Source of the DNA: Bolinopsis microptera
Lineage: Eukaryota > Ctenophora > Tentaculata > Lobata > Bolinopsidae
Direction: 5' to 3'
Assembly (NCBI RefSeq): GCF_026151205.1
Contig: NC_087080.1
Location: forward strand, 12,509,837-12,573,836
DNA: 64,000 bases
In this document: positions 60,301 to 61,905 of the stretch, one piece after another
How positions within the stretch are numbered: the stretch's first letter is position 1
Layout of the letters: each line of letters opens with the position of its first letter
Notes under the pieces: generated by a model
The model's input: only the letters and a program-made list of their open reading frames with translations
Database searches by the model: none
Told to the model about the DNA's origin: nothing
Translations under genes and position numbers: made by a program

Positions 60301-61905
60301 ATCAGCTGCATCACCTGATAACAGAACTCGTCAGATACCGTTTTGGTGTATACGAATCTAACCAAGAACAAACATTCTTTACCTTAATTCTACATCACGT
60401 TCCATATATAATATGTATACTATATCTCTCAAGTACTATAATCCCGAGTATATTCATTATTTATGTATTATATTTTAAGAGAACTGAGTTTGACTAACCT
60501 CCTTCCTACTGGTAGGTTTGAGACTAGGGAAGAGTGTGACATGGTGCTCATGCTCTTCAGTTAGTGTAGTGTTTGGAGCGTCTTCTATGTTGAGACCATG
60601 TACCCCGCTAACTCGTACCACGTGATACTCCTCCGGTATTAGACTCTCAGCTGCCCAGTCATACTCGTCCTGGGGAGTCAGGTGTTACACTAGGTGTTAC
60701 ACTAGGTGTTACACTAGGTGTTACACTAGGTGTTACATTAGGTGTTACACTAGGTGTTACACTAGGTGTTACACTGGGTGTTACACTAGGTGTTACACTA
60801 GGTGTTACACTGGGTGTTACACTAGGTGTTACACTAGGTGTTACACTAGGTGTTACACTGGGTGTTACACTAGGTGTTACACTAGGTGTTACACTAGGTG
60901 TTACACTAGGTGTTACACTGGGTGTTACACTAGGTGTTACACTAGGTGTTACACTAGGATGGGTTATTGTTTTATTGTTGCTGGTTGAAGTCTGTATGTT
61001 AGCCATGTCTTACTCGATTGAAAAAGTTGCAGAAAAAACAATTAGTATTTGGTGACCATTACTGATTTGCACAATTGTGCAAACTGGATAAAAACAATAT
61101 TGACCGGAAATCACTAATAAACGAAAATGTAACCTCAATGCCTGGAGTCTTCATTCCAACTTCACCCATTTTATCATGCTTTCCTTCTCTACTTTTCGAC
61201 AGTGATGTTAGTGGCTTGGCCCGATTATCAATTACTTTAGCATCGTACAGAAATGATATATCCCTGATGAATGTTAGAATTTAAAGGATTTAACAATAAC
61301 ACTAGATACATATTGGATACACTGTACGACTTTATTATATTATCATAGAATCATGGCACATGGCAATACATTATCAGATATCACCTACCTTCCAGCTCCA
61401 CAGAAACAAGGTGTGTTTTTAGTTAGATGCCTGAGAGTAGAGCGCTGTTTAGGGTAATTCCACGCATTGTCAGGACGGGGCACTATTGCATGTGTAGCTT
61501 CTTTCCCTGGAGGAGCAGAACAGGTTAAAGTTACAATATGTATGAGCATATTATACTCCTAAATGTTTGATTAAAAAGTAAAAAGTTTAACTTTAAAGAA
61601 AGTAATTAAACAAATAATTTCAACACGATAATAGGCTTAACATCACAGAGGTTAAACAATGCAAATGGCGAGCAATAACTAGGATAAAAAGAACTAGTCT
61701 CACCATCAGCAACAGGAACTTTGACAGTCTTGAGAGGTGCTTTGCCTGATTTGTTAACTTTACTGCTGGCTAGATTCAAAGTCTTGACAATATTTGCAGG
61801 TACATGATCTGCTTTCACTGCTTTGTAATGCTCCACATGCTCTACCAAGTTCTTAGTCGTTTTGGCAGGGCTTTTAGTAGCATTGTTACGGTTCAATGTC
61901 TCCAT
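9374..61905 (-). CDS. AXDND1: AXDND1 orthologue (axonemal dynein light chain domain containing 1), 27-exon gene
   Basis: Minus-strand gene assembled by eye from 27 exons with GT/AG borders and a continuous reading phase; exon coordinates are given in the following entries. The product is about 1,085 residues if read to the TAG at 9374-9376, close to the roughly 1,000 residues I recall for vertebrate AXDND1. Residues about 208-400 form the axonemal dynein light chain (p28/DNALI1-like) domain: a helix ending HELIRQ, then [20 protein letters not shown], then a long coiled coil ([15 protein letters not shown]-like [22 protein letters not shown]). Residues 400-830 are helical with regular Trp positions. 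The C-terminal third is acidic and Ser/Thr-rich, ending in a second coiled coil and an Ala/Lys-rich tail. The family is linked to sperm flagella and motile cilia; the exact role here is inferred. Introns 8 and 20 each host an antisense gene. Family identity is firm; the 3' end is less so. Confidence 0.88.
9490..9612 (-). CDS. AXDND1: AXDND1 exon 27
   Basis: Acceptor CTATTTTTCAG, donor-like AAAAGAC|GTAAGT. Encodes [20 protein letters not shown] and an Ala/Lys-rich tail ([14 protein letters not shown]). The frame stays open past the donor-like site for another 116 nt to the TAG at 9374-9376 (ending VNPWPW). Either that read-through or removal of a 57-nt intron (9433-9489, ending ATATAG) gives the same C-terminus. 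Confidence 0.75.
9951..11263. mobile_element. hAT-like non-autonomous transposon inserted at an AXDND1 splice donor
   Basis: Perfect 21-bp terminal inverted repeats, 9951-9971 and 11243-11263, beginning CAGAGGCACATATTAGG. It is flanked by identical 8-bp duplications ACCTTTAG (9943-9950 and 11264-11271). The CAGRG-type terminus and 8-bp duplication are hAT hallmarks. Subterminal regions carry many TTCCGCACAT/CCGCATAATTT variants on both sides (9990-10130 and 11100-11215), likely transposase-binding repeats. No transposase frame; the middle is a GC-rich minisatellite. Confidence 0.85.
10160..10705. repeat. GC-rich minisatellite with higher-order structure
   Basis: Units of about 23 bp (GGCCCTTTCGGGACCGTGA plus CCCA) repeat across the interior of the hAT-like element. 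Every few units a variant block containing TTTTGGAACTCATACCTAGG and two CACGTGACCC motifs recurs at 10234, 10379, 10478 and 10577; the last three are exactly 99 bp apart. Much richer in G+C than its surroundings. Frames through it are repeat artefacts. Confidence 0.9.
11266..11339 (-). CDS. AXDND1: AXDND1 exon 26 (donor altered by a transposon)
   Basis: Acceptor CTTCCTCAG, donor ACTAAAG|GTCAGA. Encodes [20 protein letters not shown] then SNTK, a clear coiled coil. The donor GT lies inside the target-site duplication of the hAT-like element at 9951-11263, so the donor bases from +3 onward now belong to the transposon. Confidence 0.78.
12623..13370. mobile_element. 748-bp palindromic MITE with TTAA ends (piggyBac-like)
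   Basis: Two arms of about 370 bp that are nearly perfect reverse complements, meeting near 12997 at a short AT-rich spacer. Ends read TTAAGGGGGCC and GGCCCCCTTAA, so the element is flanked by TTAA, the target site duplicated by piggyBac-type elements. The two terminal G/C runs differ in length (16 versus about 10), as expected of unstable homopolymers. No coding capacity. Confidence 0.8.
13371..18372. other. AXDND1 intron 25, left of exon 25
   Basis: Nothing coding seen. It has a small palindrome at 15419-15442 (TCAACCTTAAAGTTTAAGGTTGA) and the E-box cluster noted separately. Confidence 0.5.
16588..17003. promoter_or_regulatory. Second CACGTG cluster, with TATA-like box
   Basis: CACGTG at 16588, 16607, 16626, 16966 and 16998; TTTTATATAGAC lies about 15 bp after the third. 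In AXDND1 intron 25. It could be a cryptic promoter or a repeat-borne motif. Confidence 0.35.
18373..18451 (-). CDS. AXDND1: AXDND1 exon 25
   Basis: Acceptor ATCATTCTCAG, donor GTGCA|GTAAGT. Encodes [20 protein letters not shown] then LNKQV and a split Gln codon: the start of the C-terminal coiled coil. Confidence 0.75.
19975..20405. mobile_element. Degraded copy of the TTAA palindromic MITE
   Basis: Shares the arm sequence (TTTATAGTTGTTTTTGATAG, CCCATGGAAAAATATTGTTC, AGAATATAGATTTTTAGACT) in both orientations around a centre near 20320. The terminal TTAA is not preserved. Confidence 0.6.
20640..21365. repeat. Satellite-like tandem array, ~185-bp unit, about four copies
   Basis: Units contain TTTACCCCTGTAGGGGATGT, GTAGTACCTGACCCGAACCA and GGCCACGCCCATCCCAAAAT. 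Successive starts are 183-188 bp apart. Copies are nearly identical apart from single-base indels in C and T runs. Confidence 0.85.
21400..23440. repeat. Direct duplication of about 0.9 kb with many small indels
   Basis: The segment 21400-22245 (TATCATCGGAAAGACTACAG, GCAGAGCAGAAATGG, GACGTTTT, TCAAAATAG) recurs in the same order at 22530-23440. The copies differ mostly by one-base insertions and deletions, often in homopolymers. Both end in an arm of the TTAA palindromic MITE. Frames here (21621-21953, 22249-22446) are not credible genes. Confidence 0.75.
23697..23751 (-). CDS. AXDND1: AXDND1 exon 24
   Basis: Acceptor TATATTTTCAG, donor TCAAGAG|GTAAGT; encodes [18 protein letters not shown]. 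Phase 0 in and 1 out is exactly what is needed between exons 23 and 25. Confidence 0.72.
24301..24348. repeat. Short tandem repeat ACATTAGAGT
   Basis: About five copies of a 10-bp unit, 13 bp beyond the exon 23 donor on the minus strand. Confidence 0.85.
24362..24513 (-). CDS. AXDND1: AXDND1 exon 23
   Basis: Acceptor GCACCTAG, donor AGACAT|GTGAGT. Encodes [20 protein letters not shown], then an acidic segment [20 protein letters not shown]; 50 codons leaving at phase 0. Confidence 0.8.
24953..24995 (-). CDS. AXDND1: AXDND1 exon 22
   Basis: A 43-bp micro-exon with acceptor ATGTTTCAG and donor AACCAAC|GTAAGT, encoding [14 protein letters not shown]. Phase 0 in, 1 out, as needed by exons 21 and 23. 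It lies beyond the 14.1-kb intron 21, so another micro-exon between 25 and 39 kb could have been missed. Confidence 0.68.
25351..25645. repeat. Dispersed ~300-bp repeat family, copy 2 (reverse)
   Basis: Begins AGCAGGAACCCATATAACCC and ends ATATCTTCTCGCTTTATA. The reverse complement of the copy at 1298-1602, with several indels. Confidence 0.65.
25805..25878 (+). other. tRNA-like sequence (pseudo-tRNA or SINE head)
   Basis: Has recognisable internal promoter boxes, GTGGCCTAATTGG (A-box-like) and GAGTTCGAGACTC (B box with a short T stem), followed by TTTTTT, a Pol III terminator. It resembles tRNA-Arg in the D region, but the anticodon stem is imperfect and the acceptor arms do not pair, so it is not a working tRNA. 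Confidence 0.4.
26541..26838. repeat. Dispersed ~300-bp repeat family, copy 3 (reverse)
   Basis: Contains TTTTTGCGGAAAGTCGCGTT and ATCGTCTCGCTTTATATATA; 5' end AGTATAACCCTAAA. It lies about 900 bp from copy 2 in the same orientation. Confidence 0.65.
26839..28724. other. AXDND1 intron 21, unannotated stretch
   Basis: No supported gene or repeat. The overlapping minus-strand frames at 27316-27646 are in different phases and lack splice context. Confidence 0.45.
28725..28975 (-). mobile_element. tRNA-derived SINE, second copy with degraded head
   Basis: Shares the body with 33118-33408 (GACGGTTAAGG, TTCTTCGCCCGAG, CTCATTTAACCC, CACACCCGATTTCTC, GACGCTCACCCCAC). The tRNA-like head is only partly recognisable. 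The 76-codon frame at 28711-28941 is a SINE artefact. Confidence 0.65.
30590..31560. repeat. Tandem array, ~300-bp unit
   Basis: Roughly three and a half copies starting near GAGGTATGGTTCTT (about 30589, 30893, 31196, 31490). Each carries two GTAAATTTCGTCACA motifs and the segment AGAAACCCATGCC. Unit about 303 bp, the last copies shorter. Confidence 0.8.
31690..32150. repeat. Tandem array, ~121-bp unit
   Basis: Four copies of a unit containing CATTTTGTGACGATGTTTAC, CTGCCCTATACTTGAATCAA and TATAGAGTTTTCCCGC. Copies differ by only a few bases. Confidence 0.85.
33118..33408 (-). mobile_element. tRNA-derived SINE, full-length-like copy
   Basis: Read on the minus strand it begins at about 33407 with a tRNA-like head: A box TAGCGCAGTTGG (33390-33401) and B box AGTTCGAATCC (33347-33357) match Pol III consensus. 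The body includes TGAGCGTCGTTGACGCTCTG, and the tail ends near CTTGTAAAG. A related copy is at 28725-28975. Confidence 0.7.
33775..33858. repeat. Minisatellite, 21-bp unit, four copies
   Basis: Unit GGTCACATGGCTGAAAGAGC plus A, repeated four times with one variant. The minus-strand frame reading FQPCDLL repeats comes from this. Confidence 0.9.
35690..36370. repeat. Complex minisatellite (CACGTCTCGTGTAACCC)
   Basis: Interleaved short blocks ACACGCTCACAGGCTACCAC, GTCTCGTGTAACCCTAGGA and a longer one with GGATCGGACACTCAAAACAA and GAGGAGCGGTCTACACG, in a repeating order with a period near 150 bp. Frames through it are artefacts. Confidence 0.85.
36701..37100. mobile_element. Shorter copy of the TTAA palindromic MITE
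   Basis: 400 bp, starting TTAAGGGGGC and ending GCCCCCTTAA. The right arm matches the 13000-13370 arm (AGGAGAAGATAGATTTTTAG, GGAACAATATTTTTCCATGG). The left arm is mostly deleted. Flanks match the uninterrupted repeat at about 34605-34680. Confidence 0.75.
37656..38730 (+). mobile_element. 5'-truncated non-LTR retrotransposon (LINE) with C-terminal reverse transcriptase end
   Basis: The frame 37605-38297 encodes, from about codon 18, the C-terminal end of a jockey/CR1-like polyprotein: [20 protein letters not shown], the [12 protein letters not shown] motif (YxxPVW-like), [36 protein letters not shown], and [12 protein letters not shown]. The RT catalytic core and endonuclease are absent. 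A 3' UTR with G/T-rich stretches ends near AATAAA (38707). The flanks match the repeat copy at about 35140-35175 without the insert, so the first ~17 codons of the frame belong to the host repeat. Confidence 0.75.
39102..39224 (-). CDS. AXDND1: AXDND1 exon 21
   Basis: Acceptor ATCTTCTTCAG, donor CCTGCT|GTAAGT, 41 codons in phase 0. Encodes [20 protein letters not shown] then a Ser/Pro-rich segment. The helix continues the register of exon 20, which supports the join. Confidence 0.8.
39225..44704. other. AXDND1 intron 20, before the RING-CH gene
   Basis: No supported gene. An inverted repeat around 42927-43073 (ATAAGGCGATTTTT against AAAAATCGCCTCAT) suggests another foldback element. Minus-strand frames at 41111-41464 and 42394-42648 are unassigned and may be transposon remnants. 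Confidence 0.45.
44705..46882 (+). CDS. MARCH-type membrane RING-CH E3 ubiquitin ligase, three exons, nested in AXDND1 intron 20
   Basis: Exons 44705-44881, 45154-45284 and 46495-46882 with donors CAG|GTATTT and GCAA|GTAAGT and acceptors CTCAG and TTTCAG, giving 231 residues. The start has a good context (GCCATGG). Residues 83-127 hold a C4HC3 RING-CH: C83-x2-C86-x13-C100-W-C102-x5-H108-x2-C111-x12-C124-x2-C127. Then comes KPIKHWQ, as after the RING-CH in MARCH proteins, and two membrane segments at about 148-177 and 185-212. Such proteins ubiquitinate membrane cargo in endosomes or ER. The C102-H108 gap is two residues shorter than the usual seven, at the exon 2/3 join. The tail after the second membrane segment is short. 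Confidence 0.8.
46110..46422. repeat. AT-rich tandem repeat (TTCATTTTCATAATTG)
   Basis: Some 20 copies of a 16-bp unit varying as TTCATTTT(C/A)ATAATTG, in intron 2 of the RING-CH gene, ending about 70 bp before its exon 3 acceptor. Confidence 0.85.
46886..46923 (+). other. Perfect 14-bp stem-loop just after the RING-CH stop codon
   Basis: AAAATTAGAAACCC (46886-46899), a 10-base loop, then GGGTTTCTAATTTT (46910-46923). It starts 3 bases after the TGA at 46880-46882, so it would sit at the start of the 3' UTR. Function unknown. Confidence 0.6.
47454..47553 (-). CDS. AXDND1: AXDND1 exon 20
   Basis: Acceptor CTATGACAG, donor CTTGAG|GTATGA; the reading frame would stop two codons beyond the donor if not spliced. 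Encodes [20 protein letters not shown] then [13 protein letters not shown]. Leaving at phase 0, it joins exon 21 across the 8.2-kb intron that carries the RING-CH gene. An isoform ending here (V-stop) is possible. Confidence 0.78.
47608..47820 (+). other. Open frame, possible alternative 3' exon of the RING-CH gene
   Basis: Plus-strand frame of 70 codons, polar and Ser/Asn-rich ([15 protein letters not shown] ... [16 protein letters not shown]), with composition like a cytoplasmic tail. An AG at 47633 would let it continue in frame from a GT at 46807 within exon 3, after GQTA, directly behind the second membrane segment. The donor AAA|GTTGAT and the pyrimidine tract are weak, so this is only a hypothesis. 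It lies antisense to AXDND1 intron 19. Confidence 0.25.
47864..47993 (-). CDS. AXDND1: AXDND1 exon 19
   Basis: Acceptor GCTATAATAG, donor ATCAA|GTAAGT, leaving at phase 2. Encodes an acidic run [20 protein letters not shown] and a basic helix [10 protein letters not shown]. Confidence 0.83.
48110..48194 (-). CDS. AXDND1: AXDND1 exon 18
   Basis: Acceptor CTTGACAG, donor TCAGATG|GTAAGA. Encodes [20 protein letters not shown], a Met-rich amphipathic helix, leaving at phase 1. Confidence 0.83.
48442..48574 (-). CDS. AXDND1: AXDND1 exon 17
   Basis: Acceptor TTTTTTAG, donor GAAACT|GTGAGT. Encodes [20 protein letters not shown] then [14 protein letters not shown]; 44 codons leaving at phase 0. Confidence 0.84.
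48713..48871 (-). CDS. AXDND1: AXDND1 exon 16
   Basis: Acceptor GCTTGCAG, donor GATGA|GTAAGT (reading through would give an immediate TAA). Encodes [20 protein letters not shown] and an acidic stretch (SEEDDITT ... ADSVYSDD). Confidence 0.85.
49088..49150 (-). CDS. AXDND1: AXDND1 exon 15
   Basis: Acceptor TAATTTTCAG, donor GCAAA|GTAAGT. Encodes [20 protein letters not shown]; phase 2 in and out. Confidence 0.82.
49328..49373 (-). CDS. AXDND1: AXDND1 exon 14
   Basis: A 46-bp micro-exon between acceptor TTAGCGTCAG and donor ACTTG|GTGAGT, encoding [14 protein letters not shown] plus a split Trp codon. The phase (1 in, 2 out) links exons 13 and 15. Confidence 0.78.
49505..49599 (-). CDS. AXDND1: AXDND1 exon 13
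   Basis: Acceptor TTATGTTTGCAG, donor GAAAATG|GTGGGT, leaving at phase 1. Encodes [20 protein letters not shown] and [11 protein letters not shown]. Confidence 0.83.
49939..50021 (-). CDS. AXDND1: AXDND1 exon 12
   Basis: Acceptor TTATGTTTTCAG, donor AAAGACAG|GTATAA, leaving at phase 2. Encodes [20 protein letters not shown] and SHHPRKD. Confidence 0.83.
50173..51369. mobile_element. TA-flanked DNA element, long copy (A)
   Basis: Left end CCTTAATTCCCAAAAATTTG, right end CAAATTTTTGGGAACTAAGG (one mismatch), with TA on each side as in Tc1/mariner-type insertions. Interior AT-rich without a transposase frame. It contains a 107-bp insert at 50333-50439. Shares its right-hand TA with copy B. Confidence 0.75.
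50333..50439. mobile_element. 107-bp hairpin MITE with 8-bp target duplication
   Basis: Flanked by AGAAAGAT at 50325-50332 and 50440-50447; copy B of the host element has the uninterrupted site. It contains a GC-rich hairpin, GCCGCGCACGAGTGCGCGGC. A related sequence in reverse is at 63228-63345. Confidence 0.75.
51372..51776. mobile_element. TA-flanked DNA element, internally deleted copy (B)
   Basis: Same ends as copy A with nearly identical 150-bp terminal regions, but the middle is deleted. The TA at 51370-51371 is shared with copy A. Its right end lies 15 bp from the AXDND1 exon 11 donor. Confidence 0.75.
51792..51924 (-). CDS. AXDND1: AXDND1 exon 11
   Basis: Acceptor CTGTGTGCAG, donor AGCCAGGAG|GTACTG. 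Encodes [20 protein letters not shown] followed by a helix with [13 protein letters not shown]. Its donor lies 15 bp from the end of a transposable element that fills intron 11. Confidence 0.85.
52029..52183 (-). CDS. AXDND1: AXDND1 exon 10
   Basis: Acceptor CATATTCAG, donor AGAATCAG|GTTATT, leaving at phase 2. Encodes [20 protein letters not shown] and a second helix with [13 protein letters not shown]. The paired helices with Trp look spectrin-repeat-like, but I do not assign a spectrin domain. Confidence 0.85.
52613..52726 (-). CDS. AXDND1: AXDND1 exon 9
   Basis: Acceptor CTTTTTTTTCAG, donor AAAGCG|GTAAAA, 38 codons in phase 0 ([20 protein letters not shown] ...). It follows the 6.3-kb intron 8, which carries the GPCR gene on the other strand. 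A predicted helix with a Trp at the repeat-like position. Confidence 0.85.
53385..53956 (-). pseudogene. MULE-family transposase fragment, frameshifted
   Basis: Two minus-strand frames, 53582-53956 and 53385-53585, together resemble the C-terminal part of the MULE transposases that often carry FLYWCH zinc fingers in invertebrates: a [17 protein letters not shown] block, [17 protein letters not shown], then [12 protein letters not shown], and at the end [13 protein letters not shown] with [10 protein letters not shown]. The frame shifts just after LHHRF near 53630. The catalytic DDE region and DNA-binding part are missing. It lies in AXDND1 intron 8 between clusters of a CGACATCTGTCCGA motif at 53088-53174 and 54180-54278, presumably the decayed element ends. 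Confidence 0.65.
54288..54793. mobile_element. TA-flanked MITE, ~506 bp
   Basis: Perfect terminal inverted repeats beginning CCTTACAAGACATATTTAT, with TA on both sides (54286-54287, 54794-54795). The segment ATTTCGCCATATTTTCGGAC plus CGCCAAAATTTCGGTCGTCG appears near both ends as a direct repeat. Non-coding. Confidence 0.78.
55352..55659. repeat. Dispersed ~300-bp repeat family, copy 4
   Basis: Starts TATATAAAGCGAGACGATAT and ends ACATTAAACGGGTTTCTG. Same orientation as copy 1, over 50 kb away. Directly followed by a piece of the 29.8-32.7 kb element. Confidence 0.65.
55672..55892. mobile_element. Partial reverse copy of the 29.8-32.7 kb element
   Basis: Matches the reverse complement of 29758-29990: TTAAGATATCGTTATGTGAC, ATCAATGGTT, and the terminus AATGAACGTGTCC. 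The terminal repeat has drifted. It lies in AXDND1 intron 8. Confidence 0.65.
56514..56552. repeat. CT microsatellite
   Basis: Imperfect CTCTCT run. Confidence 0.9.
56580..56875. repeat. Foldback cluster of GACGCTAGAT-type repeats
   Basis: Many copies of GACGCTAGAT and its reverse complement ATCTAGCGTC, TAGCGCTAGA palindromes, and three direct copies of ACATATAACGCTAGTTACGCG. The left half is mainly in one orientation and the right half in the other. Confidence 0.8.
57061..57219. mobile_element. 159-bp hAT-like MITE
   Basis: Terminal inverted repeats starting CAGGGACAAAAGGATTTCGC, flanked by exact 8-bp duplications ATAGTGAT (57053-57060 and 57220-57227). AT-rich middle with more TTTCGCGG motifs. 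No coding capacity. Confidence 0.85.
57228..57382. repeat. Palindrome upstream of the GPCR gene
   Basis: Arm AGTTGGATAATACCCGGTTG ... GAAGTTAGGAATGTAGG is followed by a small duplication of the centre and the reverse-complement arm ending CCGGATATTATCCAACT. It ends about 115 bp before the GPCR ATG. Confidence 0.8.
57496..58617 (+). CDS. Orphan class A (rhodopsin-like) GPCR, two exons, nested in AXDND1 intron 8
   Basis: Exon 1 is 57496-58432 and exon 2 58550-58617; the 117-bp intron has donor CTTCAG|GTACAA and acceptor CATTTTCAG. The spliced protein has 334 residues; without splicing it stops at 318 (TTSYK). Seven hydrophobic segments lie at about 21-43, 53-80, 98-122, 138-156, 181-211, 227-251 and 267-290. 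C92 and C170 can form the usual TM3-ECL2 disulphide, and TM2 keeps Asp65. N6-I-S is a possible glycosylation site. Family motifs are degenerate: TM1 has GDTLIL in place of the usual Asn, DRY is replaced by KLLLLKYP, CWxP by CIATLP, and NPxxY by SNFYIY. Helix 8 follows (SFRDFL). A plasma-membrane receptor of unknown ligand; an invertebrate lineage-specific orphan is likely. Confidence 0.85.
58985..59303 (-). CDS. AXDND1: AXDND1 exon 8 (coiled coil)
   Basis: The largest exon, 106 codons. Acceptor GCACCTGTAG, donor GTCAAG|GTAGGC. It encodes a long amphipathic coiled coil ([20 protein letters not shown] ... [21 protein letters not shown]) ending [15 protein letters not shown], typical of the C-terminal half of the dynein light chain domain in AXDND1. 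Confidence 0.9.
59501..59595 (-). CDS. AXDND1: AXDND1 exon 7 (domain signature)
   Basis: Acceptor ATGCGGCAG, donor ATTATGAG|GTTATG, leaving at phase 2. Encodes [20 protein letters not shown] followed by [11 protein letters not shown]. The xVTxxCxxRGxLLxxxR pattern is the diagnostic core of axonemal dynein light chain domains (DNALI1/p28 family). Confidence 0.9.
59948..60037 (-). CDS. AXDND1: AXDND1 exon 6
   Basis: Acceptor CATATTTTAG, donor AGACAG|GTGACT, 30 codons in phase 0. Ends [17 protein letters not shown], the helix that precedes the hallmark Cys-containing strand of the dynein light chain domain. Confidence 0.88.
60243..60314 (-). CDS. AXDND1: AXDND1 exon 5
   Basis: Acceptor GTTATCAG, donor ACACAG|GTAAGA, 24 codons in phase 0 ([18 protein letters not shown]...). 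It opens the axonemal dynein light chain domain. An upstream AG at about 60358 would bring an in-frame stop and was not used. Confidence 0.85.
60499..60669 (-). CDS. AXDND1: AXDND1 exon 4
   Basis: Acceptor CTGACTCCCCAG, donor AAGGAG|GTTAGT, 57 codons in phase 0. Encodes [20 protein letters not shown] and a block ending [12 protein letters not shown] 12-bp minisatellite lies directly upstream of the acceptor inside intron 3. Confidence 0.87.
60681..60958. repeat. 12-bp minisatellite TAGGTGTTACAC, about 23 copies
   Basis: Very regular array with T/C variants (TAGG or TGGG). It lies inside AXDND1 intron 3 and ends 11 bp from the first base of exon 4. The frame coding PSVT repeats is an artefact. 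Confidence 0.93.
61134..61263 (-). CDS. AXDND1: AXDND1 exon 3
   Basis: Acceptor CATTCATCAG, donor ATTGAG|GTTACA (weak at +4 to +6). It starts by completing an Arg codon and encodes [18 protein letters not shown] and onward, 43 codons, leaving at phase 0. It is needed to link exons 2 and 4 in frame. Confidence 0.8.
61389..61506 (-). CDS. AXDND1: AXDND1 exon 2
   Basis: Acceptor CTCCTCCAG, donor GGAAG|GTAGGT. Enters at phase 1 and leaves at phase 2. Encodes [19 protein letters not shown] and onward; the Trp-x-Tyr-Pro segment resembles the conserved N-terminal block of the family. Confidence 0.85.
61704..61905 (-). CDS. AXDND1: AXDND1 exon 1 (start exon)
   Basis: Starts with ATG at 61905 ([10 protein letters not shown]) and ends GATG|GTGAGA, phase 1. 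It encodes 67 residues, a Lys/Ser/Thr-rich basic leader containing [12 protein letters not shown]. No upstream coding exon was seen; a non-coding 5' exon cannot be excluded. Confidence 0.85.

Noticed and set aside
60681-60958. Regular short repeats considered as a CRISPR array
   Set aside because: Head-to-tail 12-bp units without spacers, in animal DNA; a minisatellite.
60659-61006. 115-codon protein of PSVT repeats
   Set aside because: Translation of the 12-bp array inside AXDND1 intron 3; the true exon 4 uses another frame.
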